From: Desulforhopalus sp. IMCC35007
GTDB lineage: Bacteria; Desulfobacterota; Desulfobulbia; Desulfobulbales; Desulfocapsaceae
NCBI RefSeq assembly: GCF_005116575.1
Contig: NZ_SWCN01000007.1
Span: forward strand, 124,001 to 188,000
Length of the DNA stretch: 64,000 nucleotides
Reading direction: 5' to 3'
The position numbers were made by a program, and so were the translations under genes. Shown in pieces: positions 6,800 through 16,348 of this stretch. How positions within the stretch are numbered: position 1 is the stretch's first letter; every line of letters starts with the position of its first letter. The notes under the pieces were generated by a model. It saw nothing but the letters and a program-made list of their open reading frames with translations, was not told where the DNA came from and did no database searches.

Positions 6800-9706
6800 C
6801 TAAAGCTTAAAAGTTGCTTCAGATTCTAGAACCTCTCTCACCTTGGCAGCCAGGGCCTTACTTGTAATTGGTTTCTGAAGGAAGTGTACGCTCCTGGCCA
6901 AAACTCCGTGATGGGCGATAACATCTGCGGTATATCCAGAAATAAAGAGAACCTTCACCCCAGGGCAACAGGAGGTTATGGCTCTTGCCAGATCTCGACC
7001 ATTCATTTCAGGCATAATGACATCAGTGATGAGCAGATCAATCTTTCCGAGATATTCTTTATTGAGGCGAATTGCCTCTATTGGAGATATGGCGGTAAGG
7101 ACGGTGTATCCTAATTCCACGAGCATGTCCTTGGTTAAATCTATGAGCATAGGTTCATCTTCGACCAACAGTATCGTTTCATTGCCATGACAGAGATCAA
7201 CCTGTTCTTCTCGGTCACCAGACTCGTCTGATGGAATGGTAAATGATGGAAGATAGATCATAAAAATTGTCTCTTTTCCGGGCTCACTGATGACGTCGAT
7301 AAAACCATTGTTCTGCGTAACAATCCCATACACCATTGCAAGACCAAGTCCCGTCCCTCTCCCCTGCCCTTTGGTTGTATAAAACGGCTCAAAGAGATGT
7401 GACATGATCTCCTTACTCATTCCACAGCCATTATCCCTTACAGTCAGAACCGCGTATTTACCAGGAGGTATTTTCGAATATGCTGTGCTGGTTGTTCGTG
7501 TAATAACAGCGTGTTGCGTATCCACGCTAATTGTACCCGTGCCACGGATGGCATCACGGGCATTGACGCACAAATTCACCAACAACTGGTCAAGTTGAGA
7601 AGGATCAATATGAATGGAAGGAAGGTTACGAGCAGGTGACCAGATCAATTCGATGTCTTCGCCAATCAGATGCCGAACCATCTTCAGCATTTCTTCCACA
7701 GTCCCGTTGAGATCAAGCAGTTGAGGGCTCACCGGTTGTCTTCGAGCAAATGCCAGCAATTGCTGGGTAAGAGCTGCCGAACGTTTTGCTGCATCACTCA
7801 CGACTCTTAGCCTTTTCAGCACAGGATCATCTGAGGAAAGTAGATTCATTGCCAACTCCACATTGCCGAGGATGACACTGAGCATATTGTTGAAATCATG
7901 CGCGACACCACCGGCTAAACGACCGACAGATTCCATTTTTTGAGCCAATATAAGTTGCTCTTCGAGTTTTTTCCTATCGCTTATGTCTAAGTTAACGACA
8001 ATTGCACCATCAATTTTTCTTTCTTCATCATAGATAGGAGTCGCATAATTTAGAACGGTTTTCCGTTTCCCATCTCTTGTTTCTATTTCCAGAAGTTCAT
8101 CGACAGTGGTTATTCCTTTGCGGAACGCCTTGACGGATGCCCGATTCTCGTCTTCTATAGGTTCAAGGGATGGTAGTCGCCATACCTTAATTTTACGGGG
8201 GCCCAGAAAAGGTAAGCCTGGTTCAGATGCCAATATTTCCAGACCCATGTTGTTTTGGTGACGGACGTTTCCATCTTTATCGAGAAACCATACGGCAATG
8301 GGGAGCATGTCAAATATTTTTTTCATTAAATAGTCCCCCTTACGAAGCTCATCTTCTCTTTGCTTACGTGAGGATATGTCAACAACATGAGACACAAAAT
8401 ATTTTACAGTTCTGTCCTCATTGAAAATTGACGAGACACTGAGCAGGACCCAAATGACATGACCGTCCTTGTGGATATAACACTTTTCTATCTGGTAAAA
8501 AGAGATTTCCCCTCTGATCATCTTTTGCACGTTGGCCAGATCATCGGTTAAATGTTCTGGATGGGTAATATCTTGAAATGTTTTTGAGAGCAGCTCTTTT
8601 CTGGAGTAACCGGTAAGGCTGCACAATGCACGGTTGACTTTGACATATTTCCCCTCAGGCAGGGCAAGAGCCATCCCGATGGGAGCATATTGAAAGGCAT
8701 GATAGAAGCGCTCTTCACTTTCGCGCAATGCCTGTTCTGCAAGCTTCCTGTCGGTAATATCGATATTTATGCCAAGAATACCTAACTTTTCTTTTCCATC
8801 CAGAATGGGTACTACGATGGTATGGAAAACTCGTTGTTCTCCGGCACAATTAATTAATTCGCATTCTCCAGAGACTGTTTCACCTTTTAGTGCCAACTCA
8901 TTATTCCGTTGCCATGCCGCCATGGTCGATGGATCAAATTTCCAATCAATACTTGGATCAGAAATAAGATCCCCCCAAAGTTTGATCGACTCTTCACTTT
9001 GCATGATAACCCGCAGATCATTGCCCCGTGCCCAGAAATCAAAGGGTAGATTACGCAGCATGGCACCTAGCAGGGCATCTTTCTCGGCAAGTGCTTCAAT
9101 TGCCTTCATGGCCTCTGTATTATCGCGAACATTGGCTATAACACCATTGACTGAAGATTCATGCAGAAAGCTTTGAGCGACAGCCTCACAATGGACCCAT
9201 TTCTTTGATTTATGGAGATGTCGGTATTGAACAGTAAAGGTGTTGTCTGGATGTTTTACTGCATTCTGGAAAGCATCTTTGACGCGGTTCTGGTCGCTCG
9301 GATGAATAATAGTATCCAGTGTTTTTCCTTCGAGCTCAGCTCTTGTAAAACCGGTTATTCTTTCGACTACAGGGCTCACATATTGCTGCCTACCATTTTT
9401 GTCCAATATCACCAAAATATCGGAAGAATTTTTGACCAGAAATTGTAATTTTTCATTGCTTCTTCGATTTTCGTCAAGAGCTTGATTGATTTTGCGATTG
9501 AATCTTGCCAGCAACAGGTACAGTAGGGCCGAAGTGAGAAATATAAAAACAATGCCTTTGTAAGTGCTCAATGTCGTCAGGGTATTGGTATCTTTAACCA
9601 AAAAGCCGAGAATCGAATCAGAAAAAAATATCCAGGCACAACCAAACAGAAAGTAGGTAGCGACTATTTTACAGATTTCCGGTTTCTTATTAATTGGTGA
9701 TAACAT
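6800..9706 (-). CDS. PAS-rich hybrid sensor histidine kinase with C-terminal receiver
   Basis: The 968-residue protein starts with two membrane helices (about residues 15-37 and 47-66) and a very short periplasmic loop. At least four PAS domains follow from about residue 80 to 580, seen as repeated PAS cores and PAC ends (NVRDNTEAMKA, INIDITDRKLAE, HVVDISSRKQRE, VNLDISDRKKLE). The kinase core has the phosphoacceptor His603 in GGVAHDFNNMLSVIL, the N box (LCVNARDAIRGTG) and GRGTGLGLAMV. A receiver domain at about 845-965 has LLVEDEPML, LLITDVIMPEMNG and LQKPITSK. It is an orphan: the convergent neighbour ends with its own terminator and the kinase upstream on this strand belongs to the efflux operon. 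The likely input is a cytoplasmic or redox signal sensed by PAS, but no haem or flavin ligand can be assigned by eye. Confidence 0.93.
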   Translation of the reverse strand: MLSPINKKPEICKIVATYFLFGCAWIFFSDSILGFLVKDTNTLTTLSTYKGIVFIFLTSALLYLLLARFNRKINQALDENRRSNEKLQFLVKNSSDILVILDKNGRQQYVSPVVERITGFTRAELEGKTLDTIIHPSDQNRVKDAFQNAVKHPDNTFTVQYRHLHKSKKWVHCEAVAQSFLHESSVNGVIANVRDNTEAMKAIEALAEKDALLGAMLRNLPFDFWARGNDLRVIMQSEESIKLWGDLISDPSIDWKFDPSTMAAWQRNNELALKGETVSGECELINCAGEQRVFHTIVVPILDGKEKLGILGINIDITDRKLAEQALRESEERFYHAFQYAPIGMALALPEGKYVKVNRALCSLTGYSRKELLSKTFQDITHPEHLTDDLANVQKMIRGEISFYQIEKCYIHKDGHVIWVLLSVSSIFNEDRTVKYFVSHVVDISSRKQREDELRKGDYLMKKIFDMLPIAVWFLDKDGNVRHQNNMGLEILASEPGLPFLGPRKIKVWRLPSLEPIEDENRASVKAFRKGITTVDELLEIETRDGKRKTVLNYATPIYDEERKIDGAIVVNLDISDRKKLEEQLILAQKMESVGRLAGGVAHDFNNMLSVILGNVELAMNLLSSDDPVLKRLRVVSDAAKRSAALTQQLLAFARRQPVSPQLLDLNGTVEEMLKMVRHLIGEDIELIWSPARNLPSIHIDPSQLDQLLVNLCVNARDAIRGTGTISVDTQHAVITRTTSTAYSKIPPGKYAVLTVRDNGCGMSKEIMSHLFEPFYTTKGQGRGTGLGLAMVYGIVTQNNGFIDVISEPGKETIFMIYLPSFTIPSDESGDREEQVDLCHGNETILLVEDEPMLIDLTKDMLVELGYTVLTAISPIEAIRLNKEYLGKIDLLITDVIMPEMNGRDLARAITSCCPGVKVLFISGYTADVIAHHGVLARSVHFLQKPITSKALAAKVREVLESEATFKL

Positions 9707-10055
9707 TTTGATTTCTCTTCAACTGAGTTGAAGTAAAGGAACAACTTCCTGATTTTATCGAAACAAAGAAAGTAAAAAGCCTAAAGGCCTTTATTTAACA
9801 GAGATAAAAACTGAGTCCCATCCTATGCCATGGTGACCACAATTGCAATAGTTGCCTTTTTCTGTCGGGTCACTATTGGCCTGATTTGGATATCGTTAAC
9901 CCACTGGAATACTTCTTGTAAAAAACTGTAGGTGCCACCGGCACCATGCTGGACCCGAGACCCTCAAAAAATAGAATCTCTGCAGTGCCGGTTACTGCGA
10001 AACTGATCAAAATCAATCTGAATCCGGATAAGCGTTAGGCCATGCCCTATACCAT
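9707..10055. other. 349-base gap, no intact gene
   Basis: No intact gene is seen. On the minus strand two neighbouring frames give protein-like runs (one with GAGGTYSFLQEVFQWVNDIQ, another with SDPTEKGNYCNCGHHGIGWD ending in TAA near 9795). They would join by a single frameshift near 9885, so this may be a decayed gene end. A short inverted repeat GGTGCC-ACC-GGCACC lies near 9930. None of this is strong. Confidence 0.3.
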
Positions 10056-11369
10056 TTATCTATTTTCAATACCCTCAGTCAGCTTGCCACCTTCGCTACC
10101 GAATGTGATTGATGCCTTGTGAACATCCGTTGTTGACTCATCCACATATCTCCAATCCAGCTTTTTTGTAAGTTGAGCTGTCAGTTGCAGACCAAGACCA
10201 AAACCCACATCATTTTGCCCCGTATCTGCAGGAGATTGAGGATTGGTGACAACGACCCGGTTATCTTCCTGAAAAATATTGATGCAACCCTCCCAGGTAT
10301 ACTGAAAAGCATTACGAATGAGATTCCCGAGGATAATCTGGACTGGAAATTCCGGTAAAAAAACCGTACACGGTCTTGTTTCAAGTTTGAGTTCGACCTC
10401 TTTTCTATCGAGCAGATACTCCATTTCCTCCACTAATTGCGCCAGCATTTTGTCCAGCTGAATACATTTAACCGGGAGTGAAACCATTTCTTTTTTGCTC
10501 AGCCACAGCAGGGTCTCTGTCAGATACTGCATATTCAGACTTGCTCTATCAATGCGATTTATCACTTTTTCCTGCTGGCTGATATACCCTGATCCCTGAG
10601 TCTCCTTAATCTTACGTAACAGTTCAATGTTGTTGCGAATGATGGTGATCGGGGTGCGTAATTCGTGACTGGCGTAACTCAAAAAACGGTGTTCCCGGGC
10701 CAGACTCTCCTGCACCGATGAAAGACTTGTTCGAATCAAACCGGCAAGGTCATTGAGCTCGGGATAAGAGAAATCCGGCAGTGGCTTGTTCAGATTTTCA
10801 GCATTCAATGTATGGGCCCACTGGCCAAGTGCAGCTACAGGCCGCGAAACACGTCGCAATAAGAGCAGTATTACCCCTCCCAGAACGCCTGCAATTAAAA
10901 CGCTGATACCAAACAGCATTTCTCTACTTTCTGCAGCATTACGGCCAATGAGAGGGGGAGCCGTATCTCTGGACCCGTGTCGGGTGACAAAGAGGGTCTG
11001 ATCATTGCTCTGATATCGATATACAAAATACATAGCATCAGGAGGCGCAAACCATTTACTGCGGCCTACTTTTACAGTGAAACCAGGCTCAGCAGGCGGA
11101 GTGCGAAAAACCTCTTTGAAAGCCCGGGGGATATGTTCCCAGTGAGCGGCAATCTGATAGCCTCTAAAATTGTCCAGTTGGTTACGCCTGGCTGGTGGAA
11201 CCAATTCAAGATAACTGTGGGCAGCCCCTTCCATATCACTGGCTGTAACGCTGTTCATTCCCATTCGATAATAATGGGCACTCAGCATTGAATAACCTGT
11301 GACGAGCACCACACCAAGCGATAAAAAAGCCAGGGTGACAAAAAGTTTAAGGCTGATCTGGCGTTTCAT
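10056..11369 (-). CDS. Sensor histidine kinase of the RND efflux operon
   Basis: This is a classic 437-residue membrane kinase. It has helix 1 near residues 8-27, a periplasmic sensor of about 125 residues with no domain I recognise, and helix 2 near 150-172. A HAMP-like linker follows, then a dimerisation domain with His235 in SYASHELRTPITIIRNN and an ATPase domain (LGNLIRNAFQYT, VGFGLGLQLTAQL). Its ATG overlaps the stop of the response regulator by four bases (ATGA), so the pair is translationally coupled. It lies last in an operon of outer-membrane channel, adaptor, pump, regulator and kinase. The likely job is sensing an envelope-active compound and controlling the pump. The catalytic lid is short (no DxGxG in its usual form; PQSPADTGQNDVGFG instead), as in several QseC/PhoQ-type kinases. 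Confidence 0.9.
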   Translation of the reverse strand: MKRQISLKLFVTLAFLSLGVVLVTGYSMLSAHYYRMGMNSVTASDMEGAAHSYLELVPPARRNQLDNFRGYQIAAHWEHIPRAFKEVFRTPPAEPGFTVKVGRSKWFAPPDAMYFVYRYQSNDQTLFVTRHGSRDTAPPLIGRNAAESREMLFGISVLIAGVLGGVILLLLRRVSRPVAALGQWAHTLNAENLNKPLPDFSYPELNDLAGLIRTSLSSVQESLAREHRFLSYASHELRTPITIIRNNIELLRKIKETQGSGYISQQEKVINRIDRASLNMQYLTETLLWLSKKEMVSLPVKCIQLDKMLAQLVEEMEYLLDRKEVELKLETRPCTVFLPEFPVQIILGNLIRNAFQYTWEGCINIFQEDNRVVVTNPQSPADTGQNDVGFGLGLQLTAQLTKKLDWRYVDESTTDVHKASITFGSEGGKLTEGIENR

Positions 11370-12043
11370 TCTACAGAGTTCTCTCTTATGGCAAAACCGT
11401 GCCCGGCTACCGTCTGCAGCAGAGGGCTGGAAAAGGGTAAATCAATAGCTTTGCGTAGATGAAATATATGTACTTTCAAACTGTTACTATCAGGAATATC
11501 GTCTTCCCAGACGGCTTCCTCCAACGCCTGCCGTGAAACAACTTCAGGGGAAGCACGCAATAATGCCTCCAGAAGCCGCCAGCCCGTGGGCGATAATTTT
11601 AGTATCTTACCTTCTCTGCTGACGGTTTTATCTCTTAGATTCATCTCAAGATCTGCACAGGATAATTTCCGGACCTGACCACTGCGTCTCCGGGCCAGTG
11701 CTTCCAGTCGCACCACCAGTTCCTTTAAAGCAAAGGGTTTTACCAGGTAATCATCGGTTCCGGCCTTAAAGCCCGCCAGTTTATCATCCAGCCCGTCCCG
11801 GGCCGTCAACATCAGAACAGGGGTGTCATCCCCACCATCCCGCAGTTTTTCACAGAGACTGAGACCATCAAGTCGCGGCAGATTGATATCGAGCAACAGT
11901 ACCTGATAGCCACCCTCTTTTGCCAGCTGGAGGCCGGCCATACCATTTGCCCCATGATCACAGCGTATTCCTTCCAACTCAAGAAACTGGACCACTGTGT
12001 CCGCAAGATCAAGATCGTCTTCAACCAGGAGTACGTTTAACAT
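11366..12043 (-). CDS. OmpR/PhoB-family response regulator of the RND operon
   Basis: I start at the ATG at 12041-12043 (MLNVLLVEDD), which overlaps the end of the pump gene by seven bases; a longer frame start reads into a region that aligns with nothing obvious. The receiver domain has VEDD at 7-10, phosphoacceptor Asp52 (LLDINLPRLDG), MLTARD near 82 and LVKPFALKEL near 102. The winged-helix DNA-binding domain (about 125-222) shows LSPTGWRLLEALL, the recognition helix region SNSLKVHIFHLRKAI and TVAGHGFAI. It is a transcription factor, probably of its own efflux operon. It is coupled to the kinase downstream by an ATGA overlap. Confidence 0.93.
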   Translation of the reverse strand: MLNVLLVEDDLDLADTVVQFLELEGIRCDHGANGMAGLQLAKEGGYQVLLLDINLPRLDGLSLCEKLRDGGDDTPVLMLTARDGLDDKLAGFKAGTDDYLVKPFALKELVVRLEALARRRSGQVRKLSCADLEMNLRDKTVSREGKILKLSPTGWRLLEALLRASPEVVSRQALEEAVWEDDIPDSNSLKVHIFHLRKAIDLPFSSPLLQTVAGHGFAIRENSVE

Positions 12044-15000
12044 ATCTGCCGTTGCCCTTTTTCTGGAAAATACCAATGTTTGACTGCAACCAGAACCTTT
12101 GCCACATCCGCCTGTATCATCAGCAGGGACGGGATCAGTATCAGGGTAATCAAGGTCGCAAACATTATGCCGTATGCCAGTGACACTGCCGCCGGAATGA
12201 GGAATTGAGCCTGCGACGAGGTTTCACCAAGCAAAGGCATGAGTCCTGCAAAAGTTGTGAACGAAGTGAGCAGAACCGCCCGGAGCCGATCACGACAGGC
12301 ACCGCTGATTGCATCATGCAGTCCCACGCCTTCGCCTCTCAGGGTGTTGAACCGGGAAACCAGTAAAAGACTGTCGTTCACGACCACTCCACTAAGAGCT
12401 ATAATACCATTGAGTGATAATATTCCCAAGGAAAGGTCGTTGAGCCAATGACCGAGAAGAGCCCCTACTATGCCAAAAGGAATCGCGGTCATAATGATCA
12501 GTGGTTGAATATAGGATTTCAGCGGAATAGCCAGCAACATATAAATCATAAGCATGGCAATAAAAAACACCTGGACCATGGAGCTTTGTGTTTCCGCCTG
12601 TTGCTCGGCCTCACCTGCAAAATGGATGGTAAGACCAGGATAGTTTGCCTGCAAAGTTGGCGTTAGCGTTGCTTTCAGCGTGCTGACCAGTTCGGTTGCA
12701 GACACGGCATCCTTGTCGACATCCGCAGAAATATAGACAGCGCGCTTTCCATCAATACGGGTAATTGTATCGCGTGTATAGCCGTAGGTCACGGTAGCCA
12801 CGCTGGCAAGTGGCAATACCGTTCCGTCACTGGTACGTACCGATGAGTTCAGCAGGTCAGAACCATTCTGACGCTCGTCTTCAGGGTAGCGGACCTTCAC
12901 TTCAATTTCATCACTGTTTCGCTGATAGCGCTGCACCACCTGGCCGCTAAAACCCTGGTAGGTCTGTTCAGCAAGCATCTCTGTTGTCATGCCGAGTGCT
13001 CTGCCCTGCTCGGTCAACTTCAACTGTAGCTGAGGTTGACCGGGTTTGAGGTTGTCTTCAATACCACTGACTGCAGGTATTGCCTGCAATTGCTCTTTGA
13101 GCGTATTACCAGCCGCCGTCAGGATACTATCATCTGCGGCCCGAAGTTCAATACGCAGCGCATCTACCATTCGACGGGTGTTCTGAACACTCAGGGACCT
13201 TGTACCCTCGGGTAAACCAGCCAGCTGTTGCCAGCGGCGGGTGAAGGTATTGATGTCATAGGGTGCATCACTGCTGAGCTTGAGTGTTATCGTACCTGAC
13301 TGATCAGCCTCTGCCAGTATCTGTAAACTTGTGATGAAAGATTTCTCCTGCTCACCACTGAGTTCATGATCTGCCTGATATGCGCGCTGCTCCAGTAGAT
13401 TGAGAGCAGCATGGGTCTGGCCATAACTGCTATCATTTTGCATAGTCAGGGAAGCCAGAACGGTATCACCAGGAATATCTGGAAAAAAGCTAAAGCGCAA
13501 CTGACCAGTAAAGGGCATGGACAAAACGAGGACAAAGAGAGCGACAAACATAATTGTCACCGCATATCGATAATGCAGCGCGTATTCTATAACCGGCCGG
13601 TAACAACGTTCAGTAAACATCTTCAGTACCCGATCAGCACCATTCTGGATGACCTGCCAAAAACGCAGCAACAGGTTGGTGGAGGTTTGGGGCCTGGTGT
13701 TGAGATGTGCCAGGTGAGCAGGCAGGATAAGCTTTGACTCGATAACAGAGAGGACCAGGCAGATGGCCACAACTATTGCAAACTGAGAATAGAGTTCACC
13801 CATACGGCCACTGATCTGAGAGAGTGCGAAAAAGGCCGCCACAGTTGTAAAAACGCCAAAGATAGTGGGCAGAGCTACTCGGAGTGTCCCCTTGATGGTA
13901 TTTTCCCGCGTATCACCACGTTCAGCCCGCATAGTATAGACACTTTCACCAACCACCACCGCGTCGTCCACCACAATACCAAGAGCCATGATAAAACCAA
14001 ACGTAGTGAATTCATTCAGTGTTAAGCCAATGAAACTGGTACCCATGAAATAGAGGGTCCCAAAAAATATAAACGGCAGCCCCATTGCCACCCAGAAGGC
14101 AACCGTAAGGTTTAAAAACACAGCCAGCAGGACAAAGACAAGAGCTATACCGGTCATCGCATTTTTAATCAGCAGCTGCAACCGTTCATTGATTGAGGTT
14201 GATCGGTCATACCAGGTGGCGAGTTCGACCCCTTCCACAAGTTTGGAACCGTTTTGCCACTGCTCTGCAACCTTTCGGGCACTTTTTGCAGATTCGGAAA
14301 TGTCATCCATCCCGGTGGTGACAACCTGCAGGGAAATGGTGTCATGACCGTTATAACGCGACAATACTGCTGTTTCATCGTCAAAGGTATCACTGATCGT
14401 TGCCACCTCGCCGAGCAGCAGTCTGTGCCCATCACTGGTGGTAAGAAGAGGTATGGCTGCAAAATCTTCTTTCTGATAAGCCTGCTGGGAAGATTTGAGT
14501 TGCAGATTGAGCCGGTCATTACGCATGACGGCTGATGCCGTGCTGGAAGAGCCATCGTTAATAGCGTCTTCCACATCGGATAGAGACAGACCGTAGGCTC
14601 TCAAGCGTGCCTCCTCAATCTCCACAACCATCATTGGATCCTTACGGCCGGAGATGGTGACTCTGCTGATGGCATCATCTGCCAGCAGGTCAGATTTCAG
14701 GTCATCGGCAAGCTGCTGCAGGGTGTTCCTGTCCACATCACCATAGAGCTGCAGCCAGAGTGAATGTTCCTCGCGCTCTGCTTTTTCAATAATGGGATTT
14801 TTTGCATCTACCGGGAAGGTGGAAATGGCATCAATCTTGGTTGTCACATCAGTGAGCAATTGGTCGAGGTCGTAATCATCCTTTTTTTCAATAGTAATGG
14901 ACGCCCCACTGCTGGTGGATGAACTTGTAATCGAATCGATTCCGGTAACGTCTTCCAGCTGGTCTTCAATCTTAATTGCCAATCCCTCCTCAGCCTGCTG

Positions 15001-15183
15001 TGCAGAACCGCTGTTGTAGGTCACCGATACCTTGATCGAGTTTGGTTCCAAGCTGGGGAAGGCCTCTTTGCGCAGGCTCGTTAACTGTATGGCACCAAGT
15101 GCGATGACCAGCATCAGCAGTAGATTGGCAGCGACGGGATTTGCCACAAACCAGGGAATAATCCCTCGTGTTTCACTATGCAT
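12037..15183 (-). CDS. RND-family efflux pump (AcrB/HAE1-like inner-membrane transporter)
   Basis: The protein is about 1048 residues, the usual size for AcrB/MexB relatives. I take the ATG at 15183 (MHSETRG), seven bases after GGAG. It has a first helix near residue 15-34 followed by LRKEAFPSLEPNSIKVSVTY, a large periplasmic loop and central helices including FTTFGFIMALGIVVDDAVVV. That last segment carries the GxxxDDAxVV proton-relay motif with the paired Asp residues in helix 4. A second porter loop and the C-terminal helices (LSGVVVNDSLLLVSRFN) follow. Such pumps use the proton gradient to export drugs, bile salts, solvents or metals; the substrate is not evident. The start overlaps the adaptor gene by eight bases and the stop overlaps the regulator, so the five genes form one operon. 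Confidence 0.95.
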   Translation of the reverse strand: MHSETRGIIPWFVANPVAANLLLMLVIALGAIQLTSLRKEAFPSLEPNSIKVSVTYNSGSAQQAEEGLAIKIEDQLEDVTGIDSITSSSTSSGASITIEKKDDYDLDQLLTDVTTKIDAISTFPVDAKNPIIEKAEREEHSLWLQLYGDVDRNTLQQLADDLKSDLLADDAISRVTISGRKDPMMVVEIEEARLRAYGLSLSDVEDAINDGSSSTASAVMRNDRLNLQLKSSQQAYQKEDFAAIPLLTTSDGHRLLLGEVATISDTFDDETAVLSRYNGHDTISLQVVTTGMDDISESAKSARKVAEQWQNGSKLVEGVELATWYDRSTSINERLQLLIKNAMTGIALVFVLLAVFLNLTVAFWVAMGLPFIFFGTLYFMGTSFIGLTLNEFTTFGFIMALGIVVDDAVVVGESVYTMRAERGDTRENTIKGTLRVALPTIFGVFTTVAAFFALSQISGRMGELYSQFAIVVAICLVLSVIESKLILPAHLAHLNTRPQTSTNLLLRFWQVIQNGADRVLKMFTERCYRPVIEYALHYRYAVTIMFVALFVLVLSMPFTGQLRFSFFPDIPGDTVLASLTMQNDSSYGQTHAALNLLEQRAYQADHELSGEQEKSFITSLQILAEADQSGTITLKLSSDAPYDINTFTRRWQQLAGLPEGTRSLSVQNTRRMVDALRIELRAADDSILTAAGNTLKEQLQAIPAVSGIEDNLKPGQPQLQLKLTEQGRALGMTTEMLAEQTYQGFSGQVVQRYQRNSDEIEVKVRYPEDERQNGSDLLNSSVRTSDGTVLPLASVATVTYGYTRDTITRIDGKRAVYISADVDKDAVSATELVSTLKATLTPTLQANYPGLTIHFAGEAEQQAETQSSMVQVFFIAMLMIYMLLAIPLKSYIQPLIIMTAIPFGIVGALLGHWLNDLSLGILSLNGIIALSGVVVNDSLLLVSRFNTLRGEGVGLHDAISGACRDRLRAVLLTSFTTFAGLMPLLGETSSQAQFLIPAAVSLAYGIMFATLITLILIPSLLMIQADVAKVLVAVKHWYFPEKGQRQIC

Positions 15184-16348
15184 TGTCATTCTCCACTACT
15201 GGTTGAACCCGCATTCCGGGGAGGTAACTACTGAGTGGATGCACCACTATCTGTATCGGCGCTTTGGCCAATTCTTCAGGGACCTTAATATATATAGAGT
15301 TTCCACTGCTAAAAATTGGTTCACTGGAAAATTTGGCTAAGGTGTCATCTTGAGAAATATACCAGATTTCTCCACTCTGACTCAGGGCAGAACTTGGCAG
15401 TTCCCAGGTATTATCAACCCTCTGACCATTAATCCAGGTCTCGACGAAGGTCCCGGGAAAAAGGGGTGGAACCTGTGCCAGGGGGGAATCAACCGCAATA
15501 AGAAGAGTACGCTGCCGACTGGTGGTGTCGACGTGCTGCTCAGCACGAAGTACGTGGCCAGCCCACGTTTGATTACCTTCAACACTTTTCAATACAACCG
15601 GCCATTGATCACCACTGAGCGTTGCAGGATCGGGGAGATTCTCCCAGTCCCTCGTTGTCAGAGCAACAGGAATTTCTACCATGTCTGTACTATATAAGGT
15701 GGCAACTTCAGTTCCTGCCTGAAGGTAGCTGCCAGGTGCTGTCATTCTTTCGACCACAATGGCATCAAAAGGCGCTGTCAATTTCGTTCGACTCAGGTCT
15801 TTCTCAGCGCTCAAAAGAGCCGCTTCAGCTTTTGAAACTACAGCATCTGCCGCCTCCAGCTGCGGCTTGTGAAGAACCAGTTCAGAATCGGGCTCACCAC
15901 TGATACCTGAGGCCAGCCATTCTGCCTTTGCCTGACTTGCTTCACGCTGTTCTTCAAGCAGGTCGAGTCTTGCACTTGCCAGGGTACTTTTAGCGTCGGC
16001 GACTGCTGATTGATAGGCACTATCTTCGAGTTCAATAAGCACCTCACCTTTTTTCACCTGATATCCCGCCTCAAGTTTTTCTGACTGTGCGACGACCTGT
16101 CCGCTAACTTGAGCCGTCAGGGTCAGGGTGAAATGAGGCTCTGTTTCACCATAACCCCGTATCCTGGCATTATACCCGGCTCTTTCTACAGTTATCACCG
16201 CAACCTCAGGTAGCTGGGGTTTGTTGATCCGTTGAGGATGAGGATTTCCAACCTGCTGAGCTATAAGCTGACGGGTATAGGATATTATTGAAATAAGGAT
16301 GATTATCGCCACAGCGAGGGTGGACCATTGTATAATTCGACGTTTCAT
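15176..16348 (-). CDS. RND efflux adaptor (membrane fusion protein, HlyD/AcrA family)
   Basis: The 390-residue protein has one N-terminal membrane anchor (residues 7-28) and no lipobox. The lipoyl/barrel-sandwich half appears at GYGETEPHFTLTLTAQVSGQVV (about 65-86) and VKKGEVLIELEDSAYQ (about 100). A helical hairpin spans about 110-190. The second lipoyl half is TKLTAPFDAIVVERMTAPGSYLQAGT. Beta-barrel and membrane-proximal domains follow. It bridges the RND pump and the outer-membrane lipoprotein in the periplasm. GGAG lies seven bases before the ATG, and the start overlaps the stop of the channel gene by four bases (ATGA). Confidence 0.93.
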   Translation of the reverse strand: MKRRIIQWSTLAVAIIILISIISYTRQLIAQQVGNPHPQRINKPQLPEVAVITVERAGYNARIRGYGETEPHFTLTLTAQVSGQVVAQSEKLEAGYQVKKGEVLIELEDSAYQSAVADAKSTLASARLDLLEEQREASQAKAEWLASGISGEPDSELVLHKPQLEAADAVVSKAEAALLSAEKDLSRTKLTAPFDAIVVERMTAPGSYLQAGTEVATLYSTDMVEIPVALTTRDWENLPDPATLSGDQWPVVLKSVEGNQTWAGHVLRAEQHVDTTSRQRTLLIAVDSPLAQVPPLFPGTFVETWINGQRVDNTWELPSSALSQSGEIWYISQDDTLAKFSSEPIFSSGNSIYIKVPEELAKAPIQIVVHPLSSYLPGMRVQPVVENDNA